Positions 1-6,488 of a stretch of 10,890 bases of DNA are shown piece after piece. The DNA is from CAZFIM01 sp964519615 (GTDB taxonomy: Bacteria > Chloroflexota > Dehalococcoidia > GIF9 > UBA5629). The stretch's first letter is position 1, and every line of letters starts with the position of its first letter. Both the position numbers and the translations under genes were made by a program. Where the stretch lies: positions 1-10,890 of the forward strand of contig CAZFIM010000074.1 of NCBI GenBank assembly GCA_964519615.1, read 5' to 3'. The notes under the pieces are model-generated. The model was not told the origin of the DNA, ran no database searches, and saw only the letters and a list, made by a program, of their open reading frames with translations.

Positions 1-431
1 ACGTGTCTATGCATGATAGTACACGTGCGATGGTAGACTACTTAACAGAGGCTCTCTCTGAAAAAGGAGTGACGGTTAAACGCTTCGATCTGACGGTCAC
101 CGATGTTGGAAAGCTTGCAATGGCACTGGTCGATGCCGCCACCATTATTGTAGGTACTCCTACTGTCCTGGCCGGACCTCACCCTGCGGCAGTATATGCG
201 GCTGTCCTTGCCAATGCTCTGAGACCGAATGTGAAGTTCGTTTCCATTATCGGATCGTACGGATGGGGTGGGAAGACGGTGGAAATATTGTCCGGGAATC
301 TCGGGAGCCTGAAGGTGGAAGTGCTTGATCCGGTCTTATGCAAGGGATATCCGCGCCCGGAGGATTTTAAAGCTCTTGAAAATCTGGCCTCGCTGATTGC
401 CAGCAAGCACGAAGCGAGTAGATACATATAG
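1..431 (+). CDS. A-type flavodiiron protein (FprA/ROO family), C-terminal flavodoxin domain, 5' end outside window
   Basis: This is the FMN-binding flavodoxin domain of an A-type flavoprotein. Such proteins reduce O2 to water or NO to N2O in the cytoplasm of anaerobes, taking electrons from rubredoxin or a similar donor. The reading frame is open to base 1. The first bases read on as (Y)VSMHDSTRAM, the FMN-phosphate loop of the family, so the GTG at base 3 is an internal codon and not a start. Further family marks are TPTVLAGPHP, which aligns with the usual SPT..GP.P segment, and GSYGWGG, the isoalloxazine-contacting loop typical of FprA. The N-terminal metallo-beta-lactamase-like diiron domain should lie just left of the window. 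The protein stops at TAG after HEASRYI, with no rubredoxin extension. O2 versus NO preference cannot be judged because the diiron site is not visible. A lone flavodoxin-like protein is possible but less likely given the FprA-type loops. Confidence 0.88.
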   Translation, partial: VSMHDSTRAMVDYLTEALSEKGVTVKRFDLTVTDVGKLAMALVDAATIIVGTPTVLAGPHPAAVYAAVLANALRPNVKFVSIIGSYGWGGKTVEILSGNLGSLKVEVLDPVLCKGYPRPEDFKALENLASLIASKHEASRYI

Positions 432-519
432 CTTTCTCTGCGGCTTTGTCGGGGTGAAGCGAGGTTATACACATTTATTTCCTTTTACCTTTGTCTGTAT
501 TTCATTGGTGATTACTGCT

Positions 520-3174
520 ATGGTAAAGGATAAACACATCGCAAAAGAAATGGCAACGAATCATATCCGCGTGACTGGCATGACCTGTGCCTCTTGTGCC
601 GGAACTATTGAAAAAGAGCTGCAGCGCATACCCGGTGTAACGGATGCTCATGTCAATTTTGCCTCGGAGGAAGTATCTGTCAAATACGATGCGGCAAAGG
701 TAACACTGCAGCAACTGGGGAAAGCGATAACGGATTTAGGGTATGGTGTTGCAACCAAAAAATCGATTTTCCCTGTCGTCGGCATGAGTTGTGCCGGATG
801 CGTTGCGCGGGTTGAAAAGGCACTTGCCGATGTGCCCGGCGTTGTCTCGGTGAATGTTAATCTGGCTTCGGGTAAAGCGGCAGTCGAATATACTGATGAT
901 GTTATCTATAGCAGTCTTCGGGATGCTGTACGTGAAGTGGGCTATGATCTGGGCGCGGAAGCGCAGACATTGGAGGATGTGACCACCTCTTCACAGCGGG
1001 AGATTCAATCACTGCGCAACAGCTTTATTATCGCTGCTATTCTTGCTGCGCTGATAATGGTTATAGGGTGGGCTCCGGCCTTTGGCGGGAAGGCGTATAT
1101 TATGTGGGCGCTGGCAACACCTGTGCAATTTTGGCTGGGATCGCGTTTTTACAGGGGGGCATGGGGAGCATTGAAACACCGTACTGCCGATATGAATACC
1201 CTGATAGCTCTGGGCACCTCGGCGGCATATTTTTACAGTGTATTAGCTGTGCTTTTTCCCTCCCTTTTTTCCACTGCAGAGATTCAACTTGGTCTCTATT
1301 TCGATACCTCCGCTATGATTATTGCCTTAATACTGCTCGGCCGTTTTCTTGAGGGCAGAGCAAAAGGACAAACATCGGCTGCGATCAAGAGGCTTATTGG
1401 GCTTGCGCCGCGTACTGCTTTTATAGTTCGTAACGGGGAAGAGCAGGAAGTATCCGTTGAAGATGTAAAGATAGGCGACCTTGTTCTGGTACGTCCCGGA
1501 CAGAGAATACCGGTCGACGGCATCGTTAAGGAAGGATATTCAAGCGTTGATGAATCGGTGATCACCGGTGAAAGCATCCCGGTGGAGAAAAATATCGGTG
1601 ATGAAGTTATTGGAGCCTCCATTAATACTACTGGAAGCTTTACTTTTGAAGCCAACAGGGTGGGAAAGGATACGACGCTGGCGCGCATTATACGCCTGGT
1701 TGATGAGGCGCAGGGCAGTAAGGCGCCCATACAGCGGCTGGCGGATGTGATAGCCGGTTATTTCGTACCCGTTGTAATCAGCATTGCCGTCATCACCTTC
1801 ATTATCTGGTATTTTATCGGTCCTTTCCCTTCTCTGACCTATGCTCTTCTGAATTTTGTGGCGGTATTGATTATCACCTGTCCCTGCGCACTGGGACTTG
1901 CTACACCTACCGCCATCATGGTGGGAACGGGCAAAGGCGCAGAGAACGGTATTCTCATCCGCAATGGGGAGACGCTGGAGCGGGCACATCGCATCGATAC
2001 GGTCGTTCTGGATAAAACGGGGACATTAACTCTCGGACGGCCGAGGGTAACCGATATCGTTGCTGCGGAAGGCCGCAGCGGGGATGAGGTGCTTATTTAT
2101 GCGGCATCGGCAGAAAGGGCATCTGAGCATCCGCTGGCGGCAGCTATCATGGCAGAAGCCCGGGAAAAAGGATTGAGCCTGAAAGATACTACCGGTTTTA
2201 AGGCTGTACCGGGACAGGGCATTGAAGTATTGATAGACAATAAGGTTCTTATACTGGGTAACCGCCGGATGATGGAAGCGCGCAGTATAATGCTGCACGG
2301 GCTGAAAGAAAAAGCAGATCATATTTTGGAAAAGGGCAAGACAGTTATGTTTCTTGCTTATGACGGACGCATTTGGGGCTTTATTGCTCTGGCAGATACG
2401 TTAAAGCCGGGCACACGCGAGGCGATACATGCATTGCATCATTTGGGCATAAAGACGGTCATGCTCACCGGTGATAATAAACGTACTGCGGAATCGATAG
2501 CACGCGAGGCAGGCATTGAGGACGTAATCGCTGAGGTCCTGCCCGAGGATAAAGCGCTGCAGGTCCAATTGCTGCAGAATGACAATACGGTAGCCATGGT
2601 AGGTGACGGGATTAACGATGCGCCCGCGTTGGCTCAAGCGGATGTAGGTATAGCAATCGGCACCGGCACAGATGTTGCTATGGAGACAGGGGACATCACG
2701 CTAATAAGCGGGGATATCAAGGGCATTGCAGCAGCGATATCGCTCAGCAAGCGAACCATGAGGACTATTAAACAGAACCTTTTCTGGGCTTTTATTTACA
2801 ATACGATATTGATACCTGTTGCGGCCGGAATACTTTATCTTGCCTTCGGCAGCACGGGCGTTCCGGCAGGGGCAAGGTTTATTCTGGGGGAGTACGGGTT
2901 TCTCAATCCTGTCATTGCCGCTGCGGCTATGGCTGTGAGCTCCCTTACCGTGGTGACCAATTCTTTGCGGTTAAAAAATTTCAAACCTTATAACAAGACC
3001 GCTGCAGAGGTTGATAGCTCTGAGACCGCTATTGATCCTGTGTGTAAAATGACTGTAGAGAAAGAGCATGCGGATGCAGTTTCTGAATACCGAGGAGAGA
3101 AATACTATTTTTGCGCCCGTCACTGTAAAAAAGAGTTTGACAAGAACCCTGCTGCATTTGTTGGCAAACAGTAG
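520..3174 (+). CDS. copA: Cu(I)-exporting P1B-1-type ATPase with two HMA domains and a C-terminal YHS domain
   Basis: An ATP-driven pump expected to export Cu(I) across the cytoplasmic membrane. From the ATG at 520 (884 residues) there are two heavy-metal-associated domains with CxxC sites at residues 23-26 and 91-94. Next come membrane helices from about residue 170, the actuator motif TGES (349-352), the in-membrane CPC (454-456), the phosphorylation motif DKTGT (D498), the nucleotide-domain HP (H537) and GDGIND (695-700). YN in the seventh helix and MAVSS in the eighth are the other Cu(I) signature residues, so copper or silver is the likely substrate. A YHS domain follows from about residue 837, with DPVCKM and CARHCKKEF; this C-terminal placement is unusual. 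The frame is open back to 397, but that would overlap the previous gene. The starts at 520 and 550 are both plausible and neither has a strong ribosome binding site. The gene begins 88 bases after the flavodiiron gene. Confidence 0.95.
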   Translation: MVKDKHIAKEMATNHIRVTGMTCASCAGTIEKELQRIPGVTDAHVNFASEEVSVKYDAAKVTLQQLGKAITDLGYGVATKKSIFPVVGMSCAGCVARVEKALADVPGVVSVNVNLASGKAAVEYTDDVIYSSLRDAVREVGYDLGAEAQTLEDVTTSSQREIQSLRNSFIIAAILAALIMVIGWAPAFGGKAYIMWALATPVQFWLGSRFYRGAWGALKHRTADMNTLIALGTSAAYFYSVLAVLFPSLFSTAEIQLGLYFDTSAMIIALILLGRFLEGRAKGQTSAAIKRLIGLAPRTAFIVRNGEEQEVSVEDVKIGDLVLVRPGQRIPVDGIVKEGYSSVDESVITGESIPVEKNIGDEVIGASINTTGSFTFEANRVGKDTTLARIIRLVDEAQGSKAPIQRLADVIAGYFVPVVISIAVITFIIWYFIGPFPSLTYALLNFVAVLIITCPCALGLATPTAIMVGTGKGAENGILIRNGETLERAHRIDTVVLDKTGTLTLGRPRVTDIVAAEGRSGDEVLIYAASAERASEHPLAAAIMAEAREKGLSLKDTTGFKAVPGQGIEVLIDNKVLILGNRRMMEARSIMLHGLKEKADHILEKGKTVMFLAYDGRIWGFIALADTLKPGTREAIHALHHLGIKTVMLTGDNKRTAESIAREAGIEDVIAEVLPEDKALQVQLLQNDNTVAMVGDGINDAPALAQADVGIAIGTGTDVAMETGDITLISGDIKGIAAAISLSKRTMRTIKQNLFWAFIYNTILIPVAAGILYLAFGSTGVPAGARFILGEYGFLNPVIAAAAMAVSSLTVVTNSLRLKNFKPYNKTAAEVDSSETAIDPVCKMTVEKEHADAVSEYRGEKYYFCARHCKKEFDKNPAAFVGKQ

Positions 3175-3200
3175 CCGAATCGCATAGCTGGCAAGGTAGA

Positions 3201-3220
3201 ACAATTGCAACATGCATTGT
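3201..3220. promoter_or_regulatory. Imperfect inverted repeat before the ferritin-like gene
   Basis: The segment reads ACAAT-T-GC, loop AACAT, then GC-ATTGT. It pairs over seven bases with a single bulged T. It lies about 18 bases before the Shine-Dalgarno of the ferritin-like gene and could be an operator or a leader hairpin. No known regulator box is recognised, and there is no U-run to make it a terminator of the copper pump gene. Confidence 0.25.
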
Positions 3221-3237
3221 GATAGTACAAAATTTTC

Positions 3238-3243
3238 AGGAGG
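3238..3243 (+). promoter_or_regulatory. Ribosome binding site that sets the ferritin-like gene start
   Basis: A perfect AGGAGG sits five bases before the ATG at 3249. An ATT at 3222 and other upstream codons are in frame, and an upstream initiation codon at 3219 would also be possible, but only the 3249 ATG has this site at good spacing. The shorter 281-residue protein is therefore preferred. Confidence 0.85.
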
Positions 3244-3248
3244 TTCAG

Positions 3249-4094
3249 ATGAACAAAGAAGAGATTATCAAGGTATTAAATTCGGATATTGAAAGTGAAC
3301 ATGGAGCTATAATCCAATACCTTTCTCATGCATATGCAATGGGAGAGGGCGAGATGGCCTGTGAGCTGGAGGCGCTGGCCAGAGAAGAGATGCGGCATCT
3401 GGACTGGTTGGCTGAGACGGTAGTGGAGCTCGGCGGCATTCCCAGCTTTACCAGAGGGAAAATGAGGATGGATGGCAAAACTGTTGAGGAATGGATGAAA
3501 AACGATGTTCTGCTGGAAGAGGATGCCATCAACCCCTACCGGGAGCAGATAAGGAGAATCGATGATCCTAAAATAAAGAGGCTGCTTAAACGAATATTAT
3601 CTGATGAAGAAGCGCATCATGCCAAGTTCCAACATTTTGTTAACAAGGCGGTCAAAGAGGGGGCGGCGGACCAGCGCGGTCAGCGCAAAGATGATGTCAC
3701 GGATAAACTCAACTGGGGTATTGCGCATGAGTACACGGTTGTCCTCCAATACCTGTTGCATTCGTATATGGCAAAGAGCGAGGAGATGAAAGAGGAGATG
3801 GAGGACCAGGCGATAAACGAGATGCAGCATCTGGGCTGGCTGGCAGAGGAAGTGGTGGATGGTGGAGGCAGTCCGGTAATAGAACATACCCCTGTCGATA
3901 AATCGACAGATCCCGTTGATATGCTTAAGGCCGACATAGCTATTGAGAAGAAGGTGGCAGAAGAATATGACCGTATCGCTAAAACCATAGATGACCCCGG
4001 CTTGAAGCAGCTTATCACTCGAATACGCGACCATGAGCGCTATCATGTGGACGTATTTAATGATCTGCTTGAAGAGGAAAAAGGCCATAATTGA
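3249..4094 (+). CDS. Tandem ferritin-like (bacterioferritin/rubrerythrin superfamily) diiron protein
   Basis: A 281-residue, mostly helical, charged cytoplasmic protein built from two ferritin-like four-helix units. Unit 1 (about residues 1-135) carries E17, E47xxH50, E91 and E121xxH124. Unit 2 (about 148-280) carries E161, E191xxH194, E233 and E263xxH266. These match the E / ExxH / E / ExxH ligand order of ferritin-like diiron sites. The helix 1-2 and helix 3-4 spacings are 30 residues in both units, so both sites look complete and probably arose by duplication. The first unit begins with ESEHGAIIQY, like bacterioferritin-related proteins. Members of the superfamily store iron, reduce peroxide or act as oxidases; which applies here cannot be read from sequence. 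No rubredoxin domain is present, arguing against classical rubrerythrin. The position between copper export and stress genes fits a metal or oxidative stress role. Confidence 0.85.
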   Translation: MNKEEIIKVLNSDIESEHGAIIQYLSHAYAMGEGEMACELEALAREEMRHLDWLAETVVELGGIPSFTRGKMRMDGKTVEEWMKNDVLLEEDAINPYREQIRRIDDPKIKRLLKRILSDEEAHHAKFQHFVNKAVKEGAADQRGQRKDDVTDKLNWGIAHEYTVVLQYLLHSYMAKSEEMKEEMEDQAINEMQHLGWLAEEVVDGGGSPVIEHTPVDKSTDPVDMLKADIAIEKKVAEEYDRIAKTIDDPGLKQLITRIRDHERYHVDVFNDLLEEEKGHN

Positions 4095-4118
4095 TTGCTT
4101 TGAAAAATGGGTTATACT
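4091..4118 (+). promoter_or_regulatory. Candidate sigma-70-type promoter for the AhpD-like gene
   Basis: TTGATT at 4091-4096 and TATACT at 4113-4118 are separated by 16 bases. They resemble -35 and -10 boxes and sit in the 79-base gap before the next gene. The -35 box overlaps the stop codon of the ferritin-like gene (TGA at 4092-4094). A second pair, TTGAAA at 4100 and TATAGA at 4125, has a less favourable 19-base spacer. This is a motif match only. Confidence 0.4.
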
Positions 4119-4132
4119 GAATTGTATAGAGT

Positions 4133-4157
4133 AGCTCCCACTTTGCCGTGGGAAGCT
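4133..4157 (+). promoter_or_regulatory. Leader stem-loop just upstream of the AhpD-like gene
   Basis: AGCTCCCAC (4133-4141) pairs with GTGGGAAGCT (4148-4157), with one bulged A and a six-base loop TTTGCC. The stem lies downstream of the candidate promoter and ends three bases before the Shine-Dalgarno (AGGAGG at 4161-4166). It would therefore be in the 5' leader of the mRNA. It lacks a following U-run, so it is more likely a leader or stability element than a terminator. Confidence 0.4.
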
Positions 4158-4173
4158 GAAAGGAGGAACAACG

Positions 4174-4491
4174 ATGGAATATTTGCCTGAGGTATATAAA
4201 GATTTTCAGAAGCATTATCCGGAAATTGCCAGTGCCTATGATGCTCTGGCGGATAAATGCCATGATGCCGGTCCGCTCGATAAAAAGACCCGGCGGCTCA
4301 TCAAACTGGGGGTGGCGGTAGGTATTAATTCCGAGGGGGCGGTACGTTCGCATGCACGCAGAGCATTGCAGGAGGGAATATCCAGTGATGAAATCCGGCA
4401 TGCTGTTCTGGTGACGCTGACTACAGCCGGATTCCCTACCATGATAGCGGCGATGAAATGGGTAGACGAGGTGATAGCAAAAAAAGGGTAG
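4174..4491 (+). CDS. Carboxymuconolactone decarboxylase / AhpD-fold family protein lacking the redox cysteines
   Basis: A 105-residue all-helical protein of the carboxymuconolactone decarboxylase / AhpD superfamily. The family pattern is visible as LDKKTRRLIKLGVAVG (about 35-50), then a segment ending in H60, then ALQEGISSDEIRHAVLVTLTTAGFPT. Redox-active members carry CxxC three residues before this histidine. Here the matching residues are E54 and V57, so a thiol peroxidase or AhpD-like disulfide role is unlikely. The only cysteine, C29, lies outside the motif. The reaction is unknown; small members of this type are often oligomeric and uncharacterised. The ATG at 4174 follows a strong AGGAGG with seven bases between. 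The gene sits between the ferritin-like and universal stress genes, which suggests a stress link but does not prove one. Confidence 0.82.
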   Translation: MEYLPEVYKDFQKHYPEIASAYDALADKCHDAGPLDKKTRRLIKLGVAVGINSEGAVRSHARRALQEGISSDEIRHAVLVTLTTAGFPTMIAAMKWVDEVIAKKG

Positions 4492-4568
4492 TTGCTGATT
4501 CCCGTTGGTTATCTGAGAGCACATATGGCAATGCCAAAGTATACACTCAATAAATAAAGGAGGAGCCC

Positions 4569-5027
4569 ATGTACAAGAAAATATTAGTTCCGCTGGATGG
4601 TTCTGAGTTATCTGAATGCGGGCTGTCGCATGTGAAAGCAATTGCCGGTGGCTTGAATGTGCCTGATGTCGTCCTTTTTATGGTATATGAGCCGCTCCCC
4701 AGAAGCCAGCTTGCCGCCTATACTCCCAGTGACTTTTTTGAAAAAGCGGAGCAAGACGGAAAAAAATATGCTCAGGAGTATCTGAGTAAAAAGGCAAACG
4801 AGCTTAGGACAAGCGGTATCAATGCTACAATTGCCTTTGATGTGGGGAATCCCGCGGAAAAAATACTGGATTATGCCAGGAAAAACGGCGCGGACCTCAT
4901 CATTATGAGCACTCACGGCAGATCCGGTGTTGCGCGCTGGGCAATGGGGAGTGTGGCTGATAAGGTACTCAGACATTCGGTTGTGCCTGTGCTGACAGTC
5001 GCTCCAGGCGTGTGCAGAATAGCTTAG
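4569..5027 (+). CDS. Universal stress protein, UspA family, ATP-binding type
   Basis: A 152-residue single-domain universal stress protein with the Rossmann-like alpha/beta fold. It opens with KKILVPLDGSELSE, the usual first strand and acidic nucleotide-contact residue. Near the C-terminus it carries STHG followed by nine residues and GS (G117, G127, S128). This is the ATP-binding loop of the ATP-binding subgroup, with the first glycine replaced by serine as in many family members. It ends with HSVVPVLTVAP, the last strand. Such proteins bind ATP or AMP and modulate survival under stress or energy limitation; no specific partner can be named. AAAGGAGG at 4556-4563 lies five bases before the ATG. 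The gene follows the AhpD-like gene by 77 bases and may share its transcript. Expected cytoplasmic; no extra domains. Confidence 0.93.
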   Translation: MYKKILVPLDGSELSECGLSHVKAIAGGLNVPDVVLFMVYEPLPRSQLAAYTPSDFFEKAEQDGKKYAQEYLSKKANELRTSGINATIAFDVGNPAEKILDYARKNGADLIIMSTHGRSGVARWAMGSVADKVLRHSVVPVLTVAPGVCRIA

Positions 5028-5140
5028 GTTCGGCAGTTCACCTATTTTCTACCAACCTGTCTTTTGAGCGGTTACTGTACTCTCTATGGCTCCGGACGCA
5101 AGGGTGGTGTATTTTAAGCGTATAAGGAGGATTAAAGGAA

Positions 5141-5491
5141 ATGGCGGAATACAAAGATATAATGGCGGAGTCTGAAGTAACAGACGGGCGGATGAAATCT
5201 GTCGATGTAGACGGCAAACAGGTTTTAATTGCCAGGGTAAACGGTACGGTTTATGCAGTTTCCAATAATTGTCCTCATGTGGGCGGCAAGCTCTCGGAAG
5301 GACGGCTCGAAGGTTCCGTGGTAACTTGCCCCAAGCACGGTTCTCAATTCGATGTGAAAACAGGGAAAATCGTACGCTGGCTACAGAAAGAGGGACTGCT
5401 GGAGTCACTAAGTAAAGCTGTAAAACAGCCGCAGCCGCTTGCTGCTTATCAGGTTAAGGTGGAGGGCGGCAGAGTTTTTGTGGCTGTATAG
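5141..5491 (+). CDS. Rieske-type [2Fe-2S] ferredoxin
   Basis: A 116-residue soluble Rieske ferredoxin. The cluster is bound by C44 and H46 in CPHVGG and by C63 and H66 in CPKHGSQF, matching the C-x-H and C-x2-H boxes. No signal peptide or membrane anchor is present, so it is probably a cytoplasmic electron carrier like those serving dioxygenases, nitrite reductases or unknown partners. It does not look like the cytochrome bc Rieske subunit, since the disulfide cysteine expected after each box is absent. A short loop (KEGLLESLSKAV, about 84-95) separates the cluster region from the last strands. AAGGAGG at 5124-5130 precedes the ATG by ten bases. No oxygenase partner is nearby; the next gene, 39 bases on, encodes an exported DOMON-like lipoprotein, so a redox partnership is possible but would need electron transfer across the membrane. 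Confidence 0.92.
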   Translation: MAEYKDIMAESEVTDGRMKSVDVDGKQVLIARVNGTVYAVSNNCPHVGGKLSEGRLEGSVVTCPKHGSQFDVKTGKIVRWLQKEGLLESLSKAVKQPQPLAAYQVKVEGGRVFVAV

Positions 5492-5530
5492 CAAGCTGGA
5501 TAACTATGTATCTGCAGTTCGGAGGCTTAT

Positions 5531-6193
5531 ATGGCCTGGAAGAAAGGTAATGGAATAGTTGTCCTTGTCCTGTTTATCGCCTTGCTTATTTCTCTGCTTA
5601 CAGCGTGCAGTGTGGCCGGGCAAGATGCAACTGACCCTGTATCACCTCCATCTTCAGGGTCGGATGAGCAAAAGGAACTGGATATGGATATATCGTCTCC
5701 GTCACATGACGGAGATATTTTATGGAAGGCCGATGGGATAATATCTGATGGTGAATACAGCAAAAATGCTGATTATGAAGGTCTAAAGGTGTTCTGGGCA
5801 AGCGATGCGGAATATATCTATGTAGCGTTGCAGGCACCGACAACGGGCTGGATATCAATAGCGGTGCAACCCGGGATTAACATGAAGGACGCGGACATGA
5901 TGCTGGGTTTTGTTGAATCCGGCAAGGCAACGCTTATTGACCAGTACAGCAGCGGCTCTTTTGGGCCGCATAGACCGGATACGGAACTGGGCGGTAATAA
6001 CGATATTATCGACTATGCCGGCACTGAGGAAGCAGGACGTACGATTCTGGAATTCAAACGGGCACTCGTTACCGGCGATTCATATGATTATCCGCTGACC
6101 TCCGGAGAAAATAAAATTATCTGGGCATATGGTGCAAGCGATGATACATCCTTCAAGCATTCAAAACGCGGATACGGCACGCTCGATCTTTAA
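5531..6193 (+). CDS. Membrane-anchored lipoprotein with a DOMON-like domain
   Basis: A 220-residue exported protein. The N-terminus has WKK followed by a hydrophobic stretch and the lipobox LLTAC, so lipidation is expected at C26. A Ser/Pro/Asp-rich linker follows to about residue 60. The rest resembles a DOMON domain: ADGIISDGEYSKNADY, alternating beta strands, EFKRAL at 174-179, and a final segment with IIWAYG, H210 and RGYGTLDL. DOMON domains are beta sandwiches that bind heme or sugars. Heme-binding ones use a Met or Lys and a His; H210 and one of M118, M123 or M124 are candidates, but this is inference. The ATG at 5531 follows GGAGG (5521-5525) with five bases between. It starts 39 bases after the Rieske gene and 36 bases before a small His-rich membrane protein, suggesting an envelope redox module. 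A sugar-binding role is the alternative. Confidence 0.78.
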   Translation: MAWKKGNGIVVLVLFIALLISLLTACSVAGQDATDPVSPPSSGSDEQKELDMDISSPSHDGDILWKADGIISDGEYSKNADYEGLKVFWASDAEYIYVALQAPTTGWISIAVQPGINMKDADMMLGFVESGKATLIDQYSSGSFGPHRPDTELGGNNDIIDYAGTEEAGRTILEFKRALVTGDSYDYPLTSGENKIIWAYGASDDTSFKHSKRGYGTLDL

Positions 6194-6229
6194 CGCTTTA
6201 GTAGATGGGCTAAAGGGGTGTACATACAA

Positions 6230-6472
6230 ATGTTTCAATCAATAGTTGCGCATTACGTAACATTCATCCTGGGTATTGTTAATCTGGTAACAGCTTTGCT
6301 GATTATTCTTACCTGCCGCTGTATGGGTGGTGCACATATCAGCGGAGCCCTGATGAAATATGCCGCCTATAAATGGCTTTTTAAATATCACTGTGCTATC
6401 TGGTGGATTTTCTGGGCGTCGGTGGTTATTCATGCTGTCTTTGCACTTGTCTATTTCGGCGTACCATTCTAG
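6230..6472 (+). CDS. Small two-helix membrane protein with paired histidines, unknown function
   Basis: An 80-residue protein of no recognised family. Helix 1 spans about residues 10-28 and is followed by C29-R-C31. A basic cytoplasm-like loop (KYAAYKWLFKY) leads to helix 2, about residues 55-76, which is rich in Trp and Phe. H54 and H68 bracket helix 2 with a spacing of 14 residues, and H8 precedes helix 1. Histidines at both ends of membrane helices are a common way to hold heme b, but no heme family match is claimed. The GTG at 6218 is in frame but abuts the Shine-Dalgarno (AAAGGGG, 6212-6217), so the ATG at 6230 is preferred. CTTTAG/CTAAAG (6196-6201 and 6210-6215) could fold over that site and couple translation to the DOMON gene. 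The tight placement suggests it is the membrane partner of the DOMON lipoprotein. Confidence 0.7.
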   Translation: MFQSIVAHYVTFILGIVNLVTALLIILTCRCMGGAHISGALMKYAAYKWLFKYHCAIWWIFWASVVIHAVFALVYFGVPF

Positions 6473-6488
6473 GGGTAAAATAATTGCC

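Noticed and set aside
3..5. GTG at base 3 as the start of a 142-residue gene
   Set aside because: It lies within the FMN-phosphate loop of the flavodoxin domain; the frame is open to the window edge, so the gene begins outside.
397..519. N-terminal extension of the copper pump reading frame back to 397
   Set aside because: It would overlap the flavodiiron gene by 35 bases, precedes the first HMA domain with no family similarity, and lacks a ribosome site.
1296..1989. Long minus-strand frames opposite the copper pump
   Set aside because: They oppose the actuator and CPC regions of a well-conserved ATPase and have no features of their own.
4057..4641. 194-codon minus-strand frame across the AhpD-like gene
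   Set aside because: It runs antisense through three recognised genes and their ribosome sites and shows no domain.
5028..5140. Promoter search in the 113-base gap before the Rieske gene
   Set aside because: TTGAGC at 5064 has no convincing -10 box at normal spacing, so no promoter is called.
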